A DNA stretch of 11,420 bases from Hadesarchaea archaeon (GTDB taxonomy: Archaea > Hadarchaeota > Hadarchaeia > Hadarchaeales > Hadarchaeaceae). Position 1 is the first letter of the stretch; every line of letters starts with the position of its first letter. Shown piece after piece: positions 1 to 5,872 of this stretch. The notes beneath the pieces are model-generated. The model made no database searches. It saw nothing but the letters and a program-made list of their open reading frames with translations, and had not been told where the DNA came from. The position numbers and the translations under genes were made by a program. Where the stretch lies: positions 1 through 11,420 of the forward strand of contig JACIWF010000033.1 of the NCBI GenBank assembly GCA_014361095.1, written 5' to 3'.

Positions 1-53
1 AGCACTCCTTGTAGCACTGATCAAGGGGCTACCCTGAAGGATACCACCAATAT

Positions 54-60
54 TTTTATA
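54..60 (+). promoter_or_regulatory. Likely TATA box for carbamate kinase
   Basis: The AT-rich block TTTTATA is centred about 36 bases before the TTG start of the carbamate kinase gene. Archaeal transcription normally begins about 25 bases after the TATA centre, which here puts the start near position 82, just before the ribosome binding site at 84-88. The same spacing recurs at other genes of this window. The promoter is inferred from base pattern and spacing only. Confidence 0.5.
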
Positions 61-92
61 AGGTATCTGGTGATGGGAAATAAGGTGATGAC

Positions 93-1058
93 TTGAGATT
101 GTTGGTCGCCTTAGGCGGAAACGCCATCAAACAGGCACATGAGAAAGGATCAACACAAGAACAGTTTATGAACTGCAAAAAAACGGCGGTTTTGCTCGCC
201 CAAGTGGTCGCAAAGATGGGCCCAGAGGACCGGCTTATTATAACCCACGGCAATGGTCCGCAGGTCGGCAACTTAGCCGTACAACAGGACCTAGCCAAAG
301 CGGTGATCCCCCCGCAGGATATGGATGTCCTAGGAGCCATGACCCAAGGCCAGATTGGCTATATGCTGCAACAAACGCTTGACAACCAGCTGAGAAAACT
401 GGGTCTCAACAAACAGGTCGTTGCTGTGGTGAACCGCGTCTTGGTCAGCAAGGACGATCCTGAATTTCAGGGCGAGAACGCCTCAAAACCCGTCGGCAAC
501 TTTCTCACCGAGGCTGAGGTTAAAGAAGAAAAGGCCAAACACCCTGAATACATCTTCAAGAAAGTCAAACCCACAGGCGACCGCTGCTGGAGGCGCGTTG
601 TTCCCTCCCCGGATCCTATCGCCAATGTTGAGGCCGAGGCCATAAGAAAAATGGTCGATGCCGGGATAATTGTCATTGCCTCTGGTGGAGGAGGCATTCC
701 GGTGATCCTAAACGACAACGGTAACTACCGTGGTGTAGATGCAGTTATTGACAAGGATCTGGCGGGGGAAAAACTGGCTGAGGTTGTAAACGCGGATACT
801 TTTCTAATTCTAACTGATGTGGAAAAAGTAAAGCTGAACTTTGGAAAACCAAACGAGCAAGAGATATCCCAGATGACTGTTGAGGAAGCCAAACGCTATC
901 TCGGTGAAGGCCACTTTCTGGCTGGCAGCATGGGGCCAAAGGTAAAGGCCTGCATCCGTTTCCTAGAGTGGGGAGGCAAACGAGCCATCATCAGCTCGCT
1001 GGACAAAGTGACCGAGGCCCTAGAAGGCAAGACCGGCACCCACATCGTCCGAGGATAA
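93..1058 (+). CDS. arcC: Carbamate kinase
   Basis: This is a cytoplasmic amino-acid-kinase-fold enzyme of 321 residues, close to the usual length of about 310. It interconverts carbamoyl phosphate plus ADP with carbamate plus ATP. Family motifs are clear: ALGGNA at residues 6-11, THGNGPQVG at 51-59, RRVVPSPDP at 167-175, SGGGGIPV at 197-204, the DKDLA stretch near 220 and GSMGPK at 278-283. The start is TTG at 93. It has GGTGA at 84-88, four bases upstream, and an in-frame TAA at 81-83 rules out any earlier start. The gene for a winged-helix protein follows after 8 bases on the same strand, so the two are probably co-transcribed. In archaea this enzyme can make ATP from carbamoyl phosphate or, in Pyrococcus-type enzymes, work in the synthetic direction. 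The sequence does not say which. No arginine deiminase or ornithine carbamoyltransferase gene lies in the window. Confidence 0.95.
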   Translation: MRLLVALGGNAIKQAHEKGSTQEQFMNCKKTAVLLAQVVAKMGPEDRLIITHGNGPQVGNLAVQQDLAKAVIPPQDMDVLGAMTQGQIGYMLQQTLDNQLRKLGLNKQVVAVVNRVLVSKDDPEFQGENASKPVGNFLTEAEVKEEKAKHPEYIFKKVKPTGDRCWRRVVPSPDPIANVEAEAIRKMVDAGIIVIASGGGGIPVILNDNGNYRGVDAVIDKDLAGEKLAEVVNADTFLILTDVEKVKLNFGKPNEQEISQMTVEEAKRYLGEGHFLAGSMGPKVKACIRFLEWGGKRAIISSLDKVTEALEGKTGTHIVRG

Positions 1059-1066
1059 GAACAAGC

Positions 1067-1639
1067 ATGCCCAAAACAAAAGGACCGCTACCACGCTTTT
1101 CCAAAATTCATGTCCAGTTAACCCTCGAGCTGATATCCAAACACAAGCGGATTGGGCGCAAGCAACTCACCAGCAAGCTTGGAATAGGTGAAGGTAGCGT
1201 CCGAACAATTTTAGACCACCTGAAGAAGGAAGGACTGATAAGCTCTTCCAAGGGCGGACACTCTTTAACTGAAAAGGGGAAGTCCCTACTCGGAGAACCC
1301 CAGCCATTAGTCCCGGTCGACGCTGGCGACTTAGCAATCGGTAAAGTCAGTGTGGCTACTATTGTCAGGGGCGCTGCCGACAGGGTCAAACGGGGAATTG
1401 AACAGAGGGACGAGGCAATAAAAGTTGGGGCCGATGGCGCTACTGTGCTGATCTTCAGGGGGGGCAAGCTTAGACTTCTTGGTGGCTTCGCAGCGATCAA
1501 GAAAGAAATCAGCGAAAAACTGATCAAGAGCCTGCAGCCCAGAGAGGGCGACGTTGTGATCATAGGAGCGGGCAAAGACCTGTTAACTGCCGAAGCCGGA
1601 GCAAGAGCCGCCGCTAGAACCCTCAATACACGAGCTTGA
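1067..1639 (+). CDS. Winged-helix protein, possibly of the DUF4443 type
   Basis: This 190-residue protein has two parts. Residues about 14-72 form a winged helix-turn-helix: a helix over IGRKQLTSKLGIGEGSVRT, a second helix HLKKEGLI, then a wing ending in LTEKG. Residues about 84-187 form an alpha/beta domain with the pattern GADGATVLIFRGGKLRLLGG, which could be a ligand-sensing or oligomerisation domain. It resembles archaeal proteins annotated with DUF4443, but I am recalling this and have not tested it. ATG at 1067 is chosen because a longer reading from 968 would run through the 3' end of the carbamate kinase gene with non-family, arginine-rich sequence. A weak GAGGA lies at 1051-1055. The gene follows carbamate kinase by 8 bases and may regulate it or respond to a related metabolite (inference). 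Its 3' end overlaps the convergent DUF4430 gene by 17 bases. Confidence 0.75.
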   Translation: MPKTKGPLPRFSKIHVQLTLELISKHKRIGRKQLTSKLGIGEGSVRTILDHLKKEGLISSSKGGHSLTEKGKSLLGEPQPLVPVDAGDLAIGKVSVATIVRGAADRVKRGIEQRDEAIKVGADGATVLIFRGGKLRLLGGFAAIKKEISEKLIKSLQPREGDVVIIGAGKDLLTAEAGARAAARTLNTRA

Positions 1640-2018
1640 CCAGTTCCAGCAAGTCCCCATCCCTAAGCTGATAATCCTGCATACCTACATTGGGCTCAAT
1701 ACCGTTTACCCGGTATCCCCAGCTCTGCTGCAGCCCTCCGATCTCCGTGACTATCGAAGCACCGAAGCTTTCGTAAAACTCCGTCCTCATGCTGGCCACT
1801 TTTAACAGGGCATCAAAAGGCGTCATGCCCTTGTAAAGAACCACCTCTTTGTCTATGCCGAGATCTGCTATCTTAACTCTGACCTTGATGTTCTCTCCAT
1901 AGGTGTACTGTTCCGTCTGTTTGGCCATTCCGCCTGCAAGGTAGTAGCCGCCAGCGAAGCAAAGGAAGCCGACGATAACGACCAGCGCCAAAACTTGTAA
2001 CGCAAGGCCCTTATTCAA
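1623..2018 (-). CDS. Membrane-anchored DUF4430 (transcobalamin-like) domain protein
   Basis: This is a 131-residue protein. One hydrophobic segment at residues 5-28 acts as an N-terminal anchor or signal. An extracytoplasmic domain at about 56-128 carries the DUF4430 hallmarks: WGYRVNG at 100-106, then a spaced YQLRDGDLLEL at 116-126. This fold is related to the C-terminal domain of transcobalamin/intrinsic factor and is often linked to ligand capture outside the cell. I place the start at TTG 2018, because a strong GGAGGTGA (2030-2023) sits four bases before it. The in-frame GTG at 2036, which gives six more residues, would put that site inside the gene, although it makes a GTGA overlap with the upstream stop codon. 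It lies directly after the membrane protein gene and is almost surely co-transcribed with it, suggesting a capture protein for that transporter. The ligand is unknown. Confidence 0.8.
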   Translation of the reverse strand: MNKGLALQVLALVVIVGFLCFAGGYYLAGGMAKQTEQYTYGENIKVRVKIADLGIDKEVVLYKGMTPFDALLKVASMRTEFYESFGASIVTEIGGLQQSWGYRVNGIEPNVGMQDYQLRDGDLLELVKLVY

Positions 2019-2022
2019 CCTT

Positions 2023-2030
2023 TCACCTCC
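2023..2030 (-). promoter_or_regulatory. Strong ribosome binding site deciding the DUF4430 start
   Basis: GGAGGTGA on the minus strand matches the archaeal anti-Shine-Dalgarno sequence without a gap. It sits four bases before TTG 2018 and lies downstream of the alternative GTG at 2036, so it favours the shorter protein. Confidence 0.7.
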
Positions 2031-2032
2031 GT

Positions 2033-2695
2033 TCACTTCTCTTTAGTCCTGACGCCAGAACCAACGTTAACCGCGACTGAAACGGGCACCCTAACTTTCA
2101 TCATTAACTTTCCAAGCCCAAGAAGAGGAGGCACGAAGACAAGTGAGGCCAAGTGATAGAGGGTAAAGGGTATCTGTGCTAGATATATGGCTATTAATCC
2201 GGCGATGGATTTCTCCCCCCAGCCCAGCCAGCAACCGAAGGCCGTCCAGATATCAAAGAGCAGAATTCCTACAGCGGCCGTGAGCGTCGTCTTGTAAAGT
2301 AGCTTCTTGAACCGGTCAAATGTCGACAGCTTGTTTTTCATGCTGATCAGCCAGACGATGATAAAACCAGACCAAGTAAAGGCATAAATTGGGTTCGGAC
2401 CCCAGAAAGCCAGGTCTGCCAAATAGACGCTGAACAAGGCGATAATACCGAAATATCTCACCAAGCGGTTCCAAGATTTAGAATTACCACAGTACAGCGA
2501 TAGAGATCCTATAACCACCATGGTTGGGATGATTAGCTCGAAATTTGGTATGGGCACGGCACCGCTCAGGTACAGCAACTTGCTGATGGCAATGAGGCCA
2601 ACTGCGACCAGAACAAAAATCTTAAATCTTTTGGCCAAAGTCTGCTCGGCCGTCTTGCCGTAGAGCAATTTTGCCAGTTTCCATCTCAAACTCAA
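2033..2695 (-). CDS. Six-helix membrane protein resembling an ECF transporter S component
   Basis: This is a very hydrophobic 220-residue integral membrane protein with about six predicted helices, roughly at residues 24-43, 53-68, 79-97, 103-118, 136-157 and 161-198, the last possibly split in two. Its size, helix number and partnership with a DUF4430 protein fit a substrate-binding S component of an energy-coupling-factor vitamin transporter. The motifs FDIWTAFGCWLGW (147-159) and GPNPIYAFTWSGF (99-111) could line a ligand site. I do not recognise a specific S family, so the assignment is structural inference. No EcfA ATPase or EcfT gene is present here, so it would need shared modules encoded elsewhere. 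The TTG start at 2695 has GGTAA four bases upstream, a strong TATA box, and no in-frame ATG nearby. Its stop codon lies 14 bases before the DUF4430 TTG start. The palindrome at 2709-2725 suggests repression by a DNA-binding regulator. Confidence 0.65.
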   Translation of the reverse strand: MSLRWKLAKLLYGKTAEQTLAKRFKIFVLVAVGLIAISKLLYLSGAVPIPNFELIIPTMVVIGSLSLYCGNSKSWNRLVRYFGIIALFSVYLADLAFWGPNPIYAFTWSGFIIVWLISMKNKLSTFDRFKKLLYKTTLTAAVGILLFDIWTAFGCWLGWGEKSIAGLIAIYLAQIPFTLYHLASLVFVPPLLGLGKLMMKVRVPVSVAVNVGSGVRTKEK

Positions 2696-2708
2696 ATTAT
2701 TACCCTTG

Positions 2709-2725
2709 TTGGATTATTAATCCAA
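2709..2725. promoter_or_regulatory. Perfect 17-base palindrome, candidate operator
   Basis: The sequence TTGGATTATTAATCCAA has 8-base arms that are exact reverse complements around one central T. It begins directly after the TATA box of the minus-strand membrane protein gene and ends about five bases before the predicted transcription start. A dimeric repressor bound there would block the preinitiation complex. The palindrome is seen directly. The operator role is inferred. Confidence 0.55.
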
Positions 2726-2742
2726 TTTATAAATACTTTTCG
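2726..2742 (-). promoter_or_regulatory. BRE plus TATA promoter of the membrane protein/DUF4430 pair
   Basis: On the minus strand CGAAAAG (2742-2736) is followed by TATTTATAAA, a near-ideal archaeal BRE/TATA arrangement. Transcription would start near 2704, giving a leader of about nine bases before TTG 2695. This is the best promoter match in the window. Confidence 0.7.
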
Positions 2743-2777
2743 CCGAGCTAATTGATGGTTTCACCACTGACCAACAA

Positions 2778-2888
2778 CTAGCCACCTGTCCTCCGCTTGA
2801 TCCTTCGCATTTTGCGTCGCATCCGCTTACGAACCCACTTCCAGCGCATGCGGCCTTTCTTCTTCCATTTCCTTGGACGCTTTCCCAT
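2778..2888 (-). CDS. rpl41e: Large-subunit ribosomal protein eL41
   Basis: This very short gene encodes 36 residues, of which about two thirds are Arg, Lys or Trp. It has the recognisable core MRWKWVRKRMRRKMRR (residues 14-29), preceded by RPRKWKKKGR (4-13). eL41 is a single basic helix found in archaeal and eukaryotic ribosomes, buried at the subunit interface. Eukaryotic versions are about 25 residues, while the N-terminal RPRKWKKKGR extension matches the Thermococcales form as I recall it. ATG 2888 is chosen over the internal ATG at 2849 because it includes that extension and has GGTG at 2897-2894, with the same spacing used at other genes here. It lies between deoC (65 bases upstream) and the membrane protein gene (82 bases downstream), both on the same strand. 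A possible TATA box lies at 2922-2929. Genes this short are often missed by gene callers. Confidence 0.9.
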   Translation of the reverse strand: MGKRPRKWKKKGRMRWKWVRKRMRRKMRRIKRRTGG

Positions 2889-2921
2889 GATAGCACCGAC
2901 CTGCTTTACTCATCATAGTAT

Positions 2922-2929
2922 GGTAAAAA
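2922..2929 (-). promoter_or_regulatory. Possible TATA box for eL41
   Basis: The minus-strand sequence TTTTTACC lies about 37 bases before the eL41 ATG, which would start transcription just before the GGTG ribosome binding site. A similar CTTTTTACC precedes deoC. The match to a consensus TATA box is only moderate. Confidence 0.3.
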
Positions 2930-2953
2930 TCTTGTTGAACACCCTTTTAGAGT

Positions 2954-3679
2954 CTATTTACTGGGCCCGGCAGACCTACATTCCTCGATTATCCTAACGC
3001 TGGAGCTGGAGCCTATTCGGTTGGCGCCTGCAGCAATCATCAACAAGGCATCACGAAAACTTCTGATTCCCCCTGAAGCTTTAACGCCGAAATTCTCACC
3101 GACCGTTTTCCTCATCAAATAAACTTGGTGGATGGTAGCTCCAGCCGGTCCAAATCCCGTTGCAGTCTTAACAAAATGAGCCCCCGCCTGCTTAGCGATT
3201 TCACAAGCTTTAACCACCTCATCATCGGTGAGATATCCGGCTTCAATAATTACCTTGACGGTTTTTCCACCAACCGCTTCTACCACGGCCTCGATGTCCT
3301 CCCTAACGTGGTTGTAATCCTTGCTCTTGAAAGCACCGATATTCATAACCATGTCAATCTCGCTGGCACCGTTCTCGACCGCCTCGCTTGCCTCCAATGC
3401 CTTCATCCTTGGCGTCATCAGACCAAACGGAAAACTAACCACTGCCACCACCTTTACATCAGTGCCCCTCAACTCCTCAACACAAAACTTGACCCAAGCT
3501 GGATTCACGCACACAGAATAGAAGTGGTACTTTTTGGCCTCTGAGCAGAGATCTCTGAAGGAATCGCGCGTTCTATCCGGATGCAGCAGGGCGTGGTCTA
3601 TCATCTTCGCCAACTGTTCTGGTGACAACTTTAGGCTATTGGCCTTCTTCTCGATTTCTGCCACCAGACCTAGATCCAT
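2954..3679 (-). CDS. deoC: Deoxyribose-phosphate aldolase
   Basis: This cytoplasmic TIM-barrel class I aldolase cleaves 2-deoxyribose 5-phosphate to acetaldehyde and glyceraldehyde 3-phosphate, a step in deoxynucleoside breakdown. The protein is 241 residues, typical of the shorter archaeal and bacterial DeoC proteins. The Schiff-base lysine is K171 in FVKTATGFGPAGAT. The second active-site lysine is K200 in GVKASGGIR. The catalytic aspartate is D109 in EIDMVMNIGAFKSKDY. SSSS at 224-227 probably ends the phosphate-binding site. The start is ATG 3679, with GGTGG at 3690-3686. The methyltransferase gene ends 68 bases upstream on the same strand, with a possible promoter between them. No nucleoside phosphorylase, phosphopentomutase or deoxyribokinase gene is in the window, so the source of the substrate is unknown. 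The family assignment is secure. Confidence 0.96.
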   Translation of the reverse strand: MDLGLVAEIEKKANSLKLSPEQLAKMIDHALLHPDRTRDSFRDLCSEAKKYHFYSVCVNPAWVKFCVEELRGTDVKVVAVVSFPFGLMTPRMKALEASEAVENGASEIDMVMNIGAFKSKDYNHVREDIEAVVEAVGGKTVKVIIEAGYLTDDEVVKACEIAKQAGAHFVKTATGFGPAGATIHQVYLMRKTVGENFGVKASGGIRSFRDALLMIAAGANRIGSSSSVRIIEECRSAGPSK

Positions 3680-3720
3680 CCTTACCCACCTAAATTACAA
3701 AACGTCTATCAAAAGATTCT

Positions 3721-3744
3721 GGACCGTGAACGGTAAAAAGGTCC
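3721..3744. repeat. Nested inverted repeats before deoC
   Basis: Two overlapping inverted repeats share this stretch: ACCGT-GA-ACGGT (3723-3734) and GGACC...GGTCC (3721-3725 with 3740-3744). They overlap a possible minus-strand TATA box, CCTTTTTACC (3741-3732). They could be an operator for deoC or a weak hairpin at the 3' end of the methyltransferase transcript. The arms are short, so chance is possible. Confidence 0.3.
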
Positions 3745-3747
3745 TCC

Positions 3748-4371
3748 TCAGCGCCTGTAGCACTGAAATAGAAAAAGCTCTTCAAAAAACATCTTTTTAT
3801 TCACCGTTTTAAATTCAAAATTATTACTCTCAAGAAATTGAATGGTCTTGGAAAGATTCGAAAGCGATGACTGCACAAAAATTGCCCGGCCTCCTGGACC
3901 AAGATGAAGTGATAGTTCATTCAGAAATCTGTCAATAACTCTTCGACCATTTTTTCCCCCATCCCAAGCCAGTTCAAGTGGCTCGTTCAACTTCTCCTTA
4001 GGCTCGACCGGCAGATAGGGTGGATTGAAAATTATTGTGTCAAAAAGCTCCCCTCTCACCGGATCAAAAAGATCTCCGCATCGAAAATCTATTCGGCCAA
4101 AGACCCCGTTTTCGACGGCATTGACTCGGGCACATTCAAGTGCCACCGGGTTGATATCCGTAGCCACCACCTCGGCGCCCGCCTTTGCCGCCAAGATGGC
4201 CAATATACCACAACCAGTCCCCAACTCGAGAACACGTTCACCGCACTTGACTTCAAGATGATCAGCAACCAAAAAGGTATCCTCCGCTGGCTCATAGACT
4301 CCAGGATAAACCAAAAATTTGTCGCCCTTATAAAAGATGATTTTAGCCCCATCGCTGGAGTAAATCTTCAT
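3748..4371 (-). CDS. HemK2/Mtq2-type protein glutamine N5-methyltransferase
   Basis: This 207-residue class I SAM-dependent methyltransferase has the N-terminal signature VYEPAEDTFL (25-34), SAM motif I ELGTGCGIL (49-57), the acidic residue of motif II in TDIN (71-74), and the catalytic NPPYLP (116-121). The NPPY motif binds a planar amide or amine. Together with YEPAEDTFL and the lack of the N-terminal helical domain of bacterial PrmC, it points to the archaeal/eukaryotic HemK2 (Mtq2) group. That group methylates the GGQ glutamine of release factor aRF1/eRF1, usually with Trm112 as partner. A tRNA or rRNA methyltransferase role is less likely. ATG 4371 is chosen because translation further upstream runs into sequence antisense to tldD. 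There is no clear ribosome binding site, so the mRNA may be almost leaderless. A 26-base inverted repeat begins three bases before the start codon. It is transcribed divergently from tldD. Confidence 0.88.
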   Translation of the reverse strand: MKIYSSDGAKIIFYKGDKFLVYPGVYEPAEDTFLVADHLEVKCGERVLELGTGCGILAILAAKAGAEVVATDINPVALECARVNAVENGVFGRIDFRCGDLFDPVRGELFDTIIFNPPYLPVEPKEKLNEPLELAWDGGKNGRRVIDRFLNELSLHLGPGGRAIFVQSSLSNLSKTIQFLESNNFEFKTVNKKMFFEELFLFQCYRR

Positions 4372-4373
4372 AC

Positions 4374-4399
4374 AATCGAAAGCTGGACGACTTTCGATT
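4374..4399. repeat. Inverted repeat in the tldD/methyltransferase divergent region
   Basis: Two 9-base arms, AATCGAAAG (4374-4382) and CTTTCGATT (4391-4399), are exact reverse complements around an 8-base spacer. The element begins three bases upstream of the methyltransferase ATG and covers the zone from its possible TATA region to its transcription start. It could be an operator for a dimeric regulator, or a hairpin at the 5' end of the methyltransferase mRNA that affects translation. The repeat is seen directly. Its function is inferred. Confidence 0.5.
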
Positions 4400-4419
4400 A
4401 GAACTTTTCCCCTGCCTGT

Positions 4420-4432
4420 GAAAAGCTTTAGA
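4420..4432 (+). promoter_or_regulatory. Possible BRE/TATA promoter of tldD
   Basis: GAAAAG followed by CTTTAGA fits the BRE-TATA order, with a weak TATA box. The predicted transcription start near 4453 is directly before the GGTGA at 4454-4458. If this is correct, the GTG at 4418 cannot be the start of tldD, which supports TTG 4463. Confidence 0.4.
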
Positions 4433-4462
4433 CTTCGTTGCGAATCTGTTGATGGTGAGTAC

Positions 4463-5872
4463 TTGGACGCAGTAATGGATCTCGCCGAACGCGCTATCAT
4501 CGACGCTCTAAAATCCGGAGCCGGATACGCCGACGTGCGTCTTGAAAAATCAATCTGGGAAACGATAGTTGTCAAGGATGGCAAAGTTGAACGGGCTAAG
4601 TCGGGTGAGATCTGCGGCTTAGGATTAAGAGTGCTTCTAAAAACGTGGGGGTTTGCCTCCTGCACGGATTTGAACAACCGTTCCCTTAGAAAAACAGTCG
4701 CTGCTGCCGTCAGCATGGCGAAAAGCGCTGGGAAGACGGATACAGTCAGGCTCTCACGGATTCCGGTAAATAGGGATAAAATCACGACAGATGTCATCAA
4801 GGACCCTTTAACCGTACCCATCGAGGAAAAGGTGGAACTGTGCCTCGAAAGCGACCGGCGCGCCCATGTTAACAAGTTCATCAAACGCACTACAACCTAC
4901 ATAGCCTGCGATAAAACACAAAAACTGTTCTTGAGTAGCGAAGGTGCCGAAATCATGTTTCAAAACACTTTGACTTACTGCGAGACATTCGCCCTCGCCA
5001 AGCGCGGTGTTGTTGTGGAATACATGGACGAGATTGCTGGAGGCTCTGGAGGATTTGAAATTGTTGAAAATTTCGATCTGCCGGAGAAAGCAAAAAACGT
5101 GGGGCAGAGGGCAAGCAAGCTGGCTGCAGCCAAGAGCATACCGGAGAAAAAAACCACGGTGGTGCTGGATCAAGATCTCGTCGCGCTTTTATGTCATGAG
5201 ATAATCGGCCACCCCAGCGAGGCCGACCGCGTGCTGGGCAGGGAGGCTGCGTGGGCGGGAAAGGCATGGTGGGCTGGCATGGTCGGTAAAAAAATTGGGT
5301 CAAAACTATTGAACGCCACCGACGATCCCCGGATAAAAGGTGCCCTAGGATATTACGAATATGATGATGAAGGCACGCCAGCACGACGCAAAGAACTAAT
5401 CCGGGAGGGGATTTTAAAAGAACATATGCACAGTCGGGAAACTGCTGCTGAATTTGGGGTTTCCCCAAACGGCAACATGCGCGCGCAGAGTTTCCAATAC
5501 CTTCCGCTGATCAGGATGAGCAACACGTTCATAGAACCTGGTGATTTTAGCAAGGAAGAACTCTTTGAAATTAATGATGGCATCTACCTCAAGGGGCAAA
5601 AGATTCCCAGCATAGACTCCAAACGATACAACTTCCAAATCAGCGCCAAGGAGGCATTCCTGATAAAACGGGGTGAACTTATTGGCCCCTTCAGAGGGGC
5701 TTCAATCGCCGGTGTCGCACCTGAATTTTTCAGCAGCATAGATGCCGTGGGGAAGGATTTTGAGATGCGGCCAGTGCCAAACTGTGGCAAGGGGGACCCT
5801 ATGCAGACCATAGCCGTTGGAAATGGAGGACCACATCTAAGAGGCGTTGCCCGAGTAGTGGGGGTAAGATAG
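4463..5872 (+). CDS. tldD: Zinc metalloprotease subunit TldD
   Basis: This is the catalytic half of the TldD/TldE protease, with 469 residues, close to the family norm of about 450-480. The zinc-binding HEIIGH is at residues 245-250 and fits HExxxH. The third ligand is probably C441 in PNCGKGDP. The family ending TIAVGNGGPHLRG follows. In bacteria, TldD/TldE degrades unfolded peptides and takes part in microcin B17 maturation and CcdA turnover. Archaeal homologues cleave small peptides. I choose TTG 4463, with GGTGA four bases upstream. GTG 4418 would add 15 residues but lies at the promoter, and ATG 4475 would shorten the protein by four residues and has no comparable ribosome binding site. 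The TAG stop is followed with no gap by the ATG of pmbA, so the subunits are made from one mRNA. Confidence 0.93.
   Translation: MDAVMDLAERAIIDALKSGAGYADVRLEKSIWETIVVKDGKVERAKSGEICGLGLRVLLKTWGFASCTDLNNRSLRKTVAAAVSMAKSAGKTDTVRLSRIPVNRDKITTDVIKDPLTVPIEEKVELCLESDRRAHVNKFIKRTTTYIACDKTQKLFLSSEGAEIMFQNTLTYCETFALAKRGVVVEYMDEIAGGSGGFEIVENFDLPEKAKNVGQRASKLAAAKSIPEKKTTVVLDQDLVALLCHEIIGHPSEADRVLGREAAWAGKAWWAGMVGKKIGSKLLNATDDPRIKGALGYYEYDDEGTPARRKELIREGILKEHMHSRETAAEFGVSPNGNMRAQSFQYLPLIRMSNTFIEPGDFSKEELFEINDGIYLKGQKIPSIDSKRYNFQISAKEAFLIKRGELIGPFRGASIAGVAPEFFSSIDAVGKDFEMRPVPNCGKGDPMQTIAVGNGGPHLRGVARVVGVR

Noticed and set aside
1..53. A weak hairpin (CCTTG...CAAGG) at the left edge as a terminator or a fragment of an upstream gene
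   Set aside because: The arms are only five bases, no T-run follows, and too little sequence is present to recognise a gene end.
968..1066. A longer N-terminus for the winged-helix protein
   Set aside because: These bases code for the end of carbamate kinase in another frame, and the extra residues are arginine-, histidine- and proline-rich with no family character.
2797..2997. A 66-residue plus-strand open reading frame
   Set aside because: It is the antisense of the eL41 gene and the deoC end. Its arginine-rich start only mirrors the eL41 codons, and it has no ribosome binding site or family likeness.
10..3766. An 11-base direct match TGTAGCACTGA at 10-20 and 3756-3766
   Set aside because: Many matches of this length are expected by chance in 11 kb. 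One copy lies inside the methyltransferase coding end, and there is no further similarity around either copy.
4372..4890. A long N-terminal extension of the methyltransferase (173 extra residues)
   Set aside because: It reads antisense through the start of tldD and gives low-complexity, serine/threonine-rich sequence unlike any HemK2 N-terminus.
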